Shown here in pieces: positions 11,885 to 21,816 of a stretch of 64,000 bases of DNA. The translations under genes and the position numbers were made by a program. Each line of letters begins with the position of its first letter. The stretch's first letter is position 1. Source of the DNA: Antedon bifida (lineage: Eukaryota; Echinodermata; Crinoidea; Comatulida; Antedonidae). The DNA lies in contig OY727098.1 of NCBI GenBank assembly GCA_963402885.1, positions 12,634,717 through 12,698,716 of the forward strand, written 5' to 3'. The notes beneath the pieces were generated by a model that saw nothing but the letters and a program-made list of their open reading frames with translations, was not told the origin of the DNA and ran no database searches.

Positions 11885-14800
11885 AATTGGTAAAGTATTA
11901 GTTCATAAGAAATGTCGTGGAAAATTTACCAATGAAAAGAGTTCCAGTTTGGCGTGATGAAGAACGTGAGGATGATGTTTCGAGTGTGAAAAGGCTACGA
12001 TCTAATGATTTACCATTCAACTGGAAGAGAGATTGTTTTTTGTGCGGGAAATCCACCACAGTTGATACTAGGCATCCAAATAGAACACCACGTGTACATA
12101 TTGTTACATCATTACCGATTCGTGGTAGACTTTTGGAGAAATGTGCAGCACAAGCAGACTCTTGGGCTTCTGAAATTGCAAAACGTCTGCATGGATGTAT
12201 AGATCTAGTTGCAGCAGAAGCTGTTTATCATCATGATTGTTTTTCACGTTTTATGCTAAATAAAGAGCTCATCAAAGACGATGTAAAAAAGCAGCAAGGA
12301 AGTCATGAACACCAAGAAATGCTGCAATGATTTGAAAAACTGTGCCAGTGGCTGGAATTAGACGCTGATGCAGAACTCTACAGTCTTACAGAATTACACA
12401 CAAAGATGAGAGAGTTAGCTGAAGAGTCTATAATATACTAAGTTAAAAGACTAAAACAAAAGCTAGAAGAACGTTACAAACAATTTATTTTCTTTGCGGA
12501 GGTTGAAGGACGTGGGAATATTGTTAGTTTCAAAAACATGGCAAAGTACATACTTAATAAGAAATGGTACTCGGAGAGAAAACAAAACATTGAAGATGAA
12601 TCAGAGCGAATTGTATGTGCTGCAGCAAATATCTTACGAGCAGAAATAAGAGAAAGTAAGTACAACACTGAATCATATCCCATGAATGAAGACATCCGCA
12701 ATATTGAACGAGGCAAAATGTGGATACCCCGTCATTTACAAACTTTTTTGAAAAATTTGATTCCATCAGAACTGAAGCAGAACACCATCGGTCATACTAT
12801 TGTGCAGGCAGCCCGTCCAAGAACTGTTATAACCCCAACTTTATTTGGATTAGGTGTGGAGATGGATCATGTATTTGGATCGAAATGGCTAATAAATGAA
12901 CTTTCAAGATTAGGATTCTCAATTAGTTATGATGAGGTAACCAGATATAAGCAATCTGTAATTCAAAGTGAATCAATGGAAAACCTACAGTACTTTCAGA
13001 ATACTTTCCTGGAACATTCACGCAATAGGTTGGTGATAATGTTGACCATAACGTAGCGACACTAGATGGACAAGGGACATTTCATGGTAAGGGCATCATA
13101 GCTGTGTCAACCCCAAGCAGTGGAAGATCACTTACATCAAAGTCACGAACAATATGTAGACAAAATCGGATGAAAGTAAATGACTTGACCAATAACAAGG
13201 GTGTGCCAATATACCAGTTCAACGGTGTACAGAAACAAGGACTGGCTTCAATCACATTTAAACCTCTTCTTCATTTACAAACTCCATATACATTGCCACC
13301 AGAACTTTATTCTAACTTACTCTGGCATTCTGGATGGATGTTCACCAACGCAACAAAGCCGAGACCGAATTGGTCGGGATTTATGCAAACTTTGTTTTCT
13401 ACAAATTCCACACCAATTATTGACTTAAATCCCACAGATGAGACGTGCATATATTCAACTTTGTTATACATAGAAAAGCAAGCACTGGCATTACACATAC
13501 AGACCCCATGTATAACGTTCGACCAACCACTGTGGCTTAAAGCTGTTGACATCATTCAGTCTAAATCTATGAAAATAGTTTGTAGGATAGAGGTTTTCAC
13601 CTAATGATGAGCTTTTTAGGATCAATTTGATCGATGATGAAGGGCTCTGGATTAGAATAAGCTATGGAAAAAGTATATGACTCTAATGCTGTTCTCCACA
13701 TTATGTCTGGGAAAGCAGTTTCCAGGGCATTACGCGGACATTTCCTGGTTGAGGCAGCATTAGTGAATAATACTAATGCAGACCGTTTTGAAATCTGGAT
13801 ACCCACTGCAGGAAGTTGAGGAGATACAAACTGATGAGATACATGATGACAGTAATGTTGAATATAATGTTAATGTTGACATTCAAGATGACACAAGATG
13901 ATGATGAATTAGGAAATGAAGAATCAATTCAATCAACTATTGATATTGATGAAGTAATGCCAACTGACGGAAAAGTAACCATTGATGATGTTGAAAAGCT
14001 ACGTGTATTGTATACTGGCATAATGGATAAGGTAATACCCATTGGCGAATCTGCTGATTCATATGAATTGATGAAGTTAGACGAAGCTCTGGGGAAATTT
14101 AAAGATGAACTTGCTGATAAATCAAGGACAGCAAAGCTATGGTTGCAATATATAGAGTATGTTGAAATACTCAAGCTATTTATCCGATCAGAAAGAACTG
14201 GAAACTGGATCTTACATCTTGTAGCAGTGGGCAAGATGATGAATTTATTTGCTGCAACTGGTCATATTAACTATGCAAAAAGTTCCCGACTGTACCTACA
14301 ATTAATGTTAGAATTACCCAATGAATATCCTTGGCTTCATCAATGCTTTGCTGAACATGGATTTCATACTGTTCGCAGATCTGATAGATTTTGGGCAGGT
14401 ATATGGACTGACCTGACTATAGAACAAGTAATTATGAGATCCATAAAGATCAGAGGAGGACTGGCAAGAGGTAGAGGCATGACTGAAATTGCCCACTTGC
14501 AATGGATATATAGCATGCATAAATGTGCTGGGGTGCATGATGCCATGACAACAATGACCAAATTGAAGCATAGGACAAGTGAGCAACATATTGAAATGAG
14601 TACCTCACGACGAAATCGGGATTATAAAGACCTTCTGAGTATCCAGGAGTGGTTCATTCACCATCAGCCCTTTAATTCAAATGTACACACATTAAGATCA
14701 TTGTCATCTGGATTAACTTCATCTGATGGTGATGGTATAAATTGTGACAGAACTGAGGAAATAGGACAGAGAATTCTTAAAAAATTAGATAATGTGGTTG

Positions 14801-14902
14801 TAGTAGAGGCATCGATTAAACGTAGCGAGCAAGTACATTCTTTAGATCACCTGCAACAACCAGGAATCAAATTGGATAAGCAGACAGTTCACATCAATCC
14901 AA
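11885..14902 (+). pseudogene. Large transposon gene, middle part (stops and frameshifts)
   Basis: 11885-13056 is one frame with two premature stops (TGA 12328, TAA 12439). It holds a second zinc motif (FLCGK), a conserved AVYHHDCFSRF block, a Lys/Glu coiled coil (about 12380-12490) and a hydrophilic region. A frameshift near 13030 leads to 13057-13604, with the signature NVDHNVATLDGQGTFHG and a PNWSGFMQ block. Stops at about 13603-13650 and another shift near 13800 precede 13816-14902, which carries RTAKLWLQYIEYVE, ERTGNW, RSDRFWAG and the basic SLDHLQQ end. The frame is cut by the RAG1-like element after N-P-T and resumes at 18268. I recognise the family as large uncharacterised transposon-type proteins of marine invertebrates, with no proven biochemical role. 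Confidence 0.75.
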
Positions 14903-14940
14903 CACGCTGTCTTCAACTATAGGCGATACAGACAAAAAGT
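14903..14940 (+). promoter_or_regulatory. RSS-like left end, 22-bp spacer
   Basis: Heptamer CACGCTG (14903-14909), 22-bp spacer (14910-14931), nonamer ACAAAAAGT (14932-14940). The vertebrate RSS consensus is CACAGTG and ACAAAAACC: the heptamer matches 5/7 with CAC kept, the nonamer 7/9. Presumed transposase binding and cleavage site; binding by a RAG-type recombinase is inference. Confidence 0.65.
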
Positions 14941-14945
14941 ACTGT

Positions 14946-14967
14946 ACTATAGAGGGCGCATTCTCAT
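14946..14967 (+). repeat. Subterminal TIR block, left
   Basis: Block ACTATAGAGGGCGC plus eight more bases, matching the complement of 18197-18218 at 20 of 22 positions. It establishes the inverted-repeat nature of the two ends independently of the RSS-like motifs. Confidence 0.85.
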
Positions 14968-15484
14968 AACCTTTATTCAGCTTGCGTGATCAGTAGAGCG
15001 TGACCAGCGAGTTTTGCGATTACGCCGTCGATTTGTTTATATTATTAGACGTACTAGATTGTATATTTTAGAAAACTGATATTATATATAACGCATTTCT
15101 TTGAATAAATTTGTACTTTTATGTATTATAAACAGCATATTAAAACTAAAAATAAAGAAAACGTTCGTTTTGGTGCAATTTGTATTGTATATCGCCTTTT
15201 GTTTTGAATAAACAAATTATATGAACAGCGCCACCTAGAATAATGGGGCGCTAAATACGATCGTCTGTTTTACGTGGCAGCCACCAGTTCATGTTCCGAA
15301 TTTTTGCAGACCGACTCATTTCATCTTTATCAACAACATATGTTAAAACAACAATTTTGTTATGGTTAAAATCGTAGAAATTGACTGCTAAACTTGCTCA
15401 ATATTTTCAAGCTAGCCTAGGCTAATGCTGCATGCTGAGATGGTATTTGTATGTTAATGTATTGTAAATATTTTGTAAAAAGGT

Positions 15485-16216
15485 ATGGATGTTCATATTT
15501 CTTATATGACAGGTCTCTGTCGTTTATGTGGTTGTAGATTTAAAAAAAATGATACAAAAACAAATATTCTGAACTTAAGATCTGACATTCTTCCATATTA
15601 CAATCTGATTGAATCTGTACAAAATGTTCACCCCAACTTTATTTGTGCTACTTGTACATCAAAATGTTACAAATTCAAGCCGATAACAACATACAAATGG
15701 ACAAGTCATAAACAATCATCATGTTTGACATGCTTTTTATTTACAAATCAGTACATTCACGGATCTATGAAGAAACATAATCAGCGATCACGAAATCTTA
15801 ATGGTACATTTTGTAAGCCTGACAATTCATCACCTTCATTAAACAGTCAATTTGAAGTAAAAAACAGTGCTATTGATGATATTTATGTCTGTAAAGTATG
15901 TAATGATGTTATGTCTCTGTCTATGTTAGAGACTAAATGTTGCCATACTTTTTGTGCAATTTGTTTGTCCCAACTGTTTTGTACACTAAAAGCAGATGTA
16001 ATTCCTTGTCTTCAATGTTTGTCTCCTGTTTGCATTGTTGATGTGAAATCGCCATCGAAACTAAGCCAGCAATCATTGCTAACGGTTGAGCTGAGATGCC
16101 AAAAGTGCTCGGACACACTTTTGTATCCAGAATGTCAAGTTATAACATCTCACCTAAACTGCACATGTTGGAGGTGCATGTTGTACCAACCCTTCGAAGA
16201 TGTCATGTTGGACTAG
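15485..16216 (+). CDS. RAG1 N-terminal-like RING/zinc-finger protein
   Basis: 243 codons from ATG 15485. The order of zinc-binding motifs follows vertebrate RAG1's non-core region: GLCRLCG (residue ~10), VHPNFICATC (~49), a W-x2-H...C-x2-C element (TYKWTSHKQSSCLTC, ~75), then a C3HC4 RING (YVCKVC, CCHTFCAIC, IPCLQC; ~137-182), the bridge DVKSPSK, and the start of a second finger (LRCQKC). In RAG1 this region is a dimerisation and ubiquitin-ligase module; here a DNA-binding or regulatory role is inference. The last ~20 codons look out of frame: the adjacent frame continues into a DDE-type tail at 16100-16413. There is no RAG1 core and no catalytic D-D-E set, so it cannot act alone as a transposase. 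A host-derived RAG1 gene is unlikely given the TIRs. Confidence 0.85.
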   Translation: MDVHISYMTGLCRLCGCRFKKNDTKTNILNLRSDILPYYNLIESVQNVHPNFICATCTSKCYKFKPITTYKWTSHKQSSCLTCFLFTNQYIHGSMKKHNQRSRNLNGTFCKPDNSSPSLNSQFEVKNSAIDDIYVCKVCNDVMSLSMLETKCCHTFCAICLSQLFCTLKADVIPCLQCLSPVCIVDVKSPSKLSQQSLLTVELRCQKCSDTLLYPECQVITSHLNCTCWRCMLYQPFEDVMLD

Positions 16217-16413
16217 GCTTGCTCAGTGAGCAAGGTGGCGAGCAAATTCATGCAGCATTCAATCGACAGAGCCGCAACGTCCATGGCGTCAATTCAGAAG
16301 GCAAGAAAATGGAATCCATAATGAAAAATCACATGGTGTACACAGTCCCCGAAATCCATCACAGAATAGTTCCACCTAAAAAAAGAAAACACAGTAAGTA
16401 TAATGAAGAATGA
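16100..16413 (+). pseudogene. DDE-transposase C-terminal tail fragment
   Basis: Reads in the +1 frame relative to the RING ORF. It contains ISPKLHMLEVHVVP, then LGLLSEQGGEQIHAAFN, an Arg, a Met...His helix and a basic tail PKKRK. The spacing of H, HV, G...SE...E, F, R, M, H resembles the helix that carries the third acidic residue in RAG1 and other DDE enzymes; I see it as the end of a transposase whose core has been deleted. The joint with the RING part lies near 16100-16150. A splice donor (GTAAGT at 16394) and acceptor (TTGTAG ending 16556) could remove 163 bp and end the protein at TGA 16568-16570. Confidence 0.6.
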
Positions 16414-16556
16414 AACTGTAATTAGACATCTAAATATGTTTTTGAATTGTTTTTATTCTCATTTTCTATTTCTATTATTCTGGTATATGATTAATTACAG
16501 AAGTATTTGCAACAATTATTTAGTCAACAATGTTATTAATAATTTATTTATTGTAG
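16394..16556 (+). other. Possible small intron near the end of the RAG1-like gene
   Basis: GTAAGT donor at 16394 and pyrimidine/AT-rich acceptor ending TTGTAG at 16556. Splicing replaces the last codons (KYNEE) by TEE with a stop at 16568-16570. Both versions give a near-identical protein end, so the call rests on splice-site quality only. Confidence 0.4.
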
Positions 16557-16570
16557 GTACTGAAGAATGA

Positions 16571-18196
16571 AGATTCAATTGACATGGACTTGCAGACAGT
16601 AACACAATTTTTGTGTTGCAAGTATAAACAGAGAGTTTTTTGTAAATAAAGAAGCAGGGAAAATTTTCATTTCAACACTTTTTTTGCAATATTATTGATA
16701 ATCAAACTGATTTTTTAGTCGAGAAACATAGTTTTGTAGTTGCATTTTTTACTACATAATTTAGCAATAAAGTTGTTTTGTGAAGCTTTTTGCTATGCTA
16801 CACTGGTGAAATTATTCCCTGAGAACTGCGTCAAAATTTGTCATTGTGATTAAAGAATGAGAATTTATTGTATGTAAAAAATTTACAAATAAAATATCCT
16901 ATACAAGGTTTATTGATGATTTAAAAAAAATGTATGTTGCAAAAAACAAATGCAGGTTTTTAATTTATGATATTGATAATGAAATTAAAAACCATTTTAA
17001 AAATTTAAATAACACCAAACACTCATTTATTTAATGACTGGTTATAAATTAAAGAATTATCAAGGTTTATAGATGATTTTTGAAGAATTTATAAATGATG
17101 CAATAAGAAATGCATATTTTTATTATGATTTGAATTGTATTTAATTAAATTTAATAAGTAGCCATGTTAAAATGTAAATAACACCAATTATTTATTGACT
17201 GGTTGAATAAAATTATTGATTTTCGAAGAATTTATTGTTATATATAAATTATATAATATATATATATATATTATAATGGAGTAAAGAAAACTCCATGGTT
17301 TAAGTCTAACCCTACCATTAACAATGCCTAAAGCTGAACTTATTTTATATATTATTAATTAGCCTAGGCCTACATATTATACTATGTATTGCCTACCTTT
17401 ACTATTTAAATGTTTTACATACTAATAATATTAATATTATTAGGCTTAGGCCTACAAGACAACCTAGGCTAGTACTACTAGTAGTTGTAGTAGGGCCTAC
17501 TAGTACTACTCTAGGCCTAGTACTAGCTTGGTCTATTTAGGCCTAGCTAGGCCTATATTATTATTCTATTTTATTATTATTATGCTGTTCAATAATGTTA
17601 ATTTTTCTTCTACTATAATAAGCCGAATTAACAAATAAAAAAGAATTAGGCCTACAGTAATAATATAGTGCTTTCCTTAGTTATTTACATACACACGTGT
17701 AGCTAGGCCTAGACATAGTGCAAGATCTGAAAGCGAAACGTCGTGAAATGATCAATTCTCAGGCGCGCATACGCGCTAGGCCCACTACACGGTATACACT
17801 CTTCCCAGGGGCGAAGGGTGTACAAACGGCATCGTAGAAAAAAAACTAACCATAACAAAAAATTTTTACTTTTCATACACGTTATTTAATAATTTCTCAT
17901 TATATTAATCTAAATTATGTTTTAATCACTGGTGGAAAACAATGTATCCTTCATTACCCAAAAATCATGCACATTTTCATGTAAAAACATAAAAATTAAA
18001 GGGCATACCTTGATATCGACCTTCTCCAACAATGTGACAGCGTGCAACCTTGAATACGGGTTCTACAAGTTTTTTTACGTCACCAACTGTTTTATTCTCA
18101 TGAATATTCAGCGATATCGTGAATTAACACAAATCTATTGGTCGACAAAGTTCATTAAATATTCACATGTGTTGTCTTGTTTACTCAGAGGTTTGC
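16571..18196. other. Non-coding 3' part of the RAG1-like element
   Basis: Very AT-rich, with AATAAA at about 16645 as a candidate polyadenylation signal, a TATATA run at 17255-17275 and dense TAGGCCTA words at 17440-17550. No ORF with recognisable content is present; the frame open from 17932 is non-conserved until it enters the host gene at 18268. Confidence 0.55.
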
Positions 18197-18218
18197 ATGA
18201 GAGCGCGCCCTCTATAGT
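18197..18218 (-). repeat. Subterminal TIR block, right
   Basis: Inverted partner of 14946-14967 (20/22 identical), 49 bp from the right terminus against 43 bp on the left. Confidence 0.85.
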
Positions 18219-18239
18219 TTTTTTGTTTAGCGATATAGG

Positions 18240-18267
18240 ACTTTTTGTCAATAGTGAAGACACCGTG
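18240..18267 (-). promoter_or_regulatory. RSS-like right end, 12-bp spacer
   Basis: Read from the terminus inwards on the minus strand: heptamer CACGGTG (6/7 to CACAGTG), 12-bp spacer TCTTCACTATTG, nonamer ACAAAAAGT (7/9 to ACAAAAACC). The nonamer is identical to that of the left end, while the spacer is 10 bp shorter. Confidence 0.65.
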
Positions 18268-19616
18268 CCAACAGTACTCTTCACCCGATTGATAGCAATA
18301 GTGCAAAGAGAGGAGGACATGACCTCATATTTTAAATATGAACTTACAACTGTTCCAAACTTCTCTCTTTAAGGACAACTTTATGAAGAAACCAAACAAG
18401 GCACAACTAGGAAATGTACTTATAAAAGGTACACAATCACTTACACGAAACCAACATACAATGTATGTTTTAGAGTTAAATAGGCAAAAGGGGCAACATA
18501 TAAAGATATAGCCATGCAGTATGTGAGTTATGTTCGTAAAAACTTTGGAGATTCATGCATTGTGTTTGATGGGTATGAAAAGGGACCATCAATAAAAGAC
18601 CATGAGCATCAAAGGCGTGTTGGAAGAACATCCGCCGATATTCAACTGAATGAATTAATGCAAGCACATCGTAATCAACACATATTTCTATCGAATGAGA
18701 AAAATAAATGTCAATTCATTGAATTGTTAAGCTGCTACCTAAAAAAAGATGGGCATGTAGTTCATACAAGTACCGGAGATGCTGATACAATGATTGTTTC
18801 TTTTGCTCTAGAGTACTGTTGATGTGTGGTAGCCGATGACACAGACGTGCTTGTGTTGCTGATGTACCAACTATGGCAGATATATACTTCCATTCTGAAG
18901 CGAAACAGTCATATAATAAAGAACTAAAGTTGTGGAAAATTCGTGATCTTGTCAAGAATACTGGCAATGATGTAACATCACATTTGTTATTCGCTCATGC
19001 TTGGAGTGGCTGCGATACGACATCTGCCATATTTGGCCAAGGAAAAACTAAAAACTGAAGAAAATCCGTAGTTCAAAGGAATTACAACAGTTATCCAAGT
19101 CAATTAGTGATGAGAGTGCAACAGCAGAAGATATTGGAAAAGCTGGACTTGAAGTATTTAAAATAATCTACGGTGGCAAAAACTGATGAATCTTTAAACA
19201 ACTTACGGTATGTGAAATTTATGGAAATGGTAGCATCAAAATCATCTATTGAGCCTAAAAAACTTCCACCTACAGAGAGAGAGAGAGAGAGAGCAGCATA
19301 TTTCCGTAGTCTGCGGGTACATTTACAGATACTTGTGTGGTCAAAACTAAATACTGACTTGGACCCTTTACAATGGGGTTGGAAATGTGAAGGAACCCAT
19401 CTAACTCCAATCATGACAGATTCTGCTGCAGCACCAGACACTTTACTAAAGTTTGTTCGTTGCACGTGCAAATTATCATCCAACAACCCATGTGGTACAA
19501 ATTTATGTTCATGTCTTAAAAATGGACTGAAATGCGTAACATCATGTGGAGATTGCAGAGGGGACAGTTGCAAAAATTCAGAGGAATTGGTTGTTGACGA
19601 ATCAGATGAAGACTAG
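18268..19616 (+). pseudogene. Large transposon gene, C-terminal part (PIN/FEN-like motifs, Cys-rich tail)
   Basis: Continues the frame cut at 14902 (VLFTRLIAIVQREED). After frameshifts near 18370-18510, 18830-18870 and 19160 and a stop at 18820, the pieces read in order: QYVSYVRKNFGD, FDGYEKGPSIKDHEHQRR, GDADTMIV, ADDTDVLVLL, HAWSGCDTTS, PPTERER, MTDSAAAPD and a tail with many Cys (RCTCKL, CGTNLCSC, CGDCRG). The ordered acidic motifs (FDG, DAD, DDTD, GCD) look like a PIN/FEN-type metal nuclease fold; that is inference. The tail resembles CXC-type zinc clusters. The stop at 19614-19616 appears natural. The copy is dead through stops and indels, not only through the two insertions. Confidence 0.75.
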
Positions 19617-20037
19617 TGAAAAAGAATGGTATGGCCTAATTTTATAATTAAGTCGATTTTATTACAAAATGTTCCATCTTTTCTATATTGTTATTATACA
19701 AGTTTATGGTTTCAAAATGACCTTTTTAATGTCGTTTATTTTAAAAACTTGTCATTAGCCTGAATAGAAATTTTCACTTTACGAAAAATTTAAGACCAAT
19801 TTTAAATGTGTGCACCCAGTATTTATTGAGATATCGAAATATGAGGTCAAATGTCAAGATGTCAAGAAATAAACTTTCCCGCCATTTTTTGACAAAGAAT
19901 TTCATAAGAGCAAATAGAAATATGTACATAACAAACAATTAGAGACCAAATTAAAGACTCTACAGTTAGCGGTTTCCAAGATATACAATCATAATGACTG
20001 TAAGAGTGGTTTTTTAAGTAAATTTACAAAAAAAAAG
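19617..20037. other. 3' non-coding part of the large transposon
   Basis: AT-rich DNA between the end of the gene and the right inverted repeat. No feature recognised. Confidence 0.4.
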
Positions 20038-20175
20038 TAAAACGCGTCTAAAAAATTTCCCCAAGTTGGATTTTTGTCGATTTTGGATATGTCTCCATAA
20101 AATTGCGCTTCCAACGATGTTAAAATTTGCTTTGTACCATTTTTTTTCCCGGTTCAACCCTTCAACTACCAGACT
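20038..20175 (-). repeat. Right terminal inverted repeat of the large transposon
   Basis: Inverted partner of 3185-3336, ending CTTCAACTACCAGACT. It lacks a 4-bp AACA step and about 13 bp present in the left arm, and has an extra GGTTGAACC-type stretch. Confidence 0.75.
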
Positions 20176-21179
20176 TTATATGTCTGATTCAAATAAGTGT
20201 CGCCTACGTTCAAACAAGTACATGAAGTTACACTTAACAATTTGTAAATGGTACAACCGGAGGAAGTCTGAAAGCAACATCCATTTTAACCACGTTAACC
20301 ACTGAAAGAAGAGACAGCTAGAGTGTGGAACTGTAGCTGAAACTTGGACACTCGAAAAGATAACTGGGTGTTGTAAATCCACAGTATCAGAATAATAAGC
20401 AGTAGGCCTAGTATATTTCTATATTATTTGAATTGCATTGTGTAATAACAGTTGATTGTTGACATTTAAGTCACATAAGTGTTGGGAAGGTACCACACTG
20501 AAGCTAGTATTTACTCTGTAAGCCTTGAGTGGCAATTACTGTAAAGTTGTTGAGAAGGGTAATATTATTGCAGACACCCTGGTAATTGGAGACGTCGTAA
20601 TATATTAGTTCAGATTTATAACAAATTTAATGTTATTGATAAGAATTATCTTACTTTGAGAGTCCTGGTAATTAGGTCATACTTTACTTTAATTTATTAT
20701 CCATAGCGTTAAACTATTGCCCTGAATTGTGGTCACTCACTTGTTTGAGGTCCATGGTTTTTGTGTTTGTTTGTGTTTTATAAGAAATTGATCAGAAAAG
20801 AATAAACTTGATTTTGCATTCGGTACATGTTGTATGAGACTCCCTTTTGTTGCATACCTAAGACAGAAGCTAGACCTTCGGTCCAAATTGTTCATTCGTG
20901 ATTTTCATGGTGACAATTATTATTATTATGAAACCAGCCATCTAATGTGATATATAAACGCTTGGCTTGTTGTGCCAAATCTTTCTGTTTGCGTTTTCTT
21001 CTTTTCTCCCCCACTTGGAGAAGCGACGTCGAAAAATCGTATATGCGCCCTCTGTAGTATGTGAAACGATCTAAGTTTAACTATCGTTATGTATGTCACC
21101 CAGTGATTTGTAATAGCCGATTCTCTTTGGGGCCAGCAATGACACTAATTGCCTACTCTATGGTGCGCCAAGCTGTCAT
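20176..21179. other. Gene-free spacer
   Basis: No recognisable coding sequence. AT-rich with AATAAA words and a possible old 3' UTR-like look near 20800, but nothing that can be assigned. Confidence 0.4.
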
Positions 21180-21815
21180 TTATTCAAGCAATAGAGATAT
21201 CTTAGTTTTTAATAGAGATATGTTAGTTTTAAATAGAGATATCTTAGTTTTAAATAGAGATATCTCTATTAATAGAGATATCTCTATTGACAGAGATATC
21301 TCTATAAACGTGTTTATGTGCTCATTATAATATGTGCTAATTTGAAGTATCATCATTTTTTTCACAAACATCCTGTTTCTGTCTCTGTTCCCTTTTGTTT
21401 CATTATAGCCTCTTATATTACAACTGGGACTGTGATAAGATATTGTTACAATATGGGAATATGACCATACCTCAGTCACAGATGGAAAATCGTATTACCC
21501 ATAAAACACTGAACCCATAAAACACTGAACCGGAAACAAAACTAAGATATCTCTATTAATAGAGATATCTTTAATAATAGAGATATCTTAGTTTCAATAG
21601 AGATATCTTAGTTTTAAATAGAGATATCTATATTTAAAACTAAGATATATCTATTTAAAACTAATATATCTCTATTTAAAACTAAGATATCTTAGTTTTT
21701 AATAGAGATATCTTAGTTTTAAATAGAAATATCTCTATTAATAGAGATATCTTTGTTTTAAACTAAGATATCTTAGTTTAAAACTAAGATATCTTAGTTT
21801 TTAATAACTTACATA
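21180..21815. repeat. Palindromic GATATC minisatellite in two blocks
   Basis: Blocks 21180-21305 and 21540-21812 consist of TAGAGATATCTCTA and AACTAAGATATCTTAGTT units, each self-complementary around GATATC, spaced 15-25 bp apart. About 235 bp of ordinary DNA separates the blocks. The whole can fold into many alternative hairpins. The two antiparallel ORFs here are repeat translations. Confidence 0.85.
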
Positions 21816-21816
21816 A

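Larger units (their letters stand above)
14903..18267 (+). mobile_element. RAG1-N-terminus-bearing TIR transposon with RSS-like ends
   Basis: 3365-bp element in the coding frame of the large transposon gene, flanked by CCAA (14899-14902 and 18268-18271); shifting one end by a base gives CCAAC, 5 bp. Ends are CACGCTGTCTTCA (left) and CACGGTGTCTTCA (right, complement), then the shared GACAAAAAGT and a 22-bp block with 20 matches (14946-14967 and complement of 18197-18218). The spacing between first and second blocks is 10 bp longer on the left. Inside are a RAG1 N-terminal-like ORF (15485-16216) and a short DDE-type C-terminal tail (16100-16413); a transposase core is absent. It resembles the molluscan N-RAG-TP elements, which also carry a RAG1 N-terminal relative. 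It is probably non-autonomous through internal deletion. Confidence 0.85.
3185..20175 (+). mobile_element. Large TIR DNA transposon with two nested insertions
   Basis: Inverted copies of a roughly 140-bp sequence lie at 3185-3336 and 20038-20175 and flank a long plus-strand gene (5462-19616). I infer that they are the terminal inverted repeats of one DNA transposon. Subtracting the BEL element (about 6.2 kb) and the RAG1-like element (about 3.4 kb) leaves about 7.4 kb, of which about 1.5 kb is minisatellite. A target-site duplication is not clear: TTA or TA is possible at both ends, but the outermost base differs. The gene product belongs, from memory, to a widespread family of uncharacterised large proteins in cnidarians, molluscs and echinoderms. 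The alternative is that the two inverted copies are unrelated dispersed repeats. Confidence 0.6.

Noticed and set aside
15485..16216. A functional RAG1 recombinase gene
   Set aside because: No core domain and no catalytic acidic triad are present; only the N-terminal non-core region and a short C-terminal tail remain.
17932..18372. 146-codon ORF as a separate gene
   Set aside because: Its first two thirds are transposon-end DNA (including both TIR blocks) and its last third is the resumed frame of the large transposon gene.
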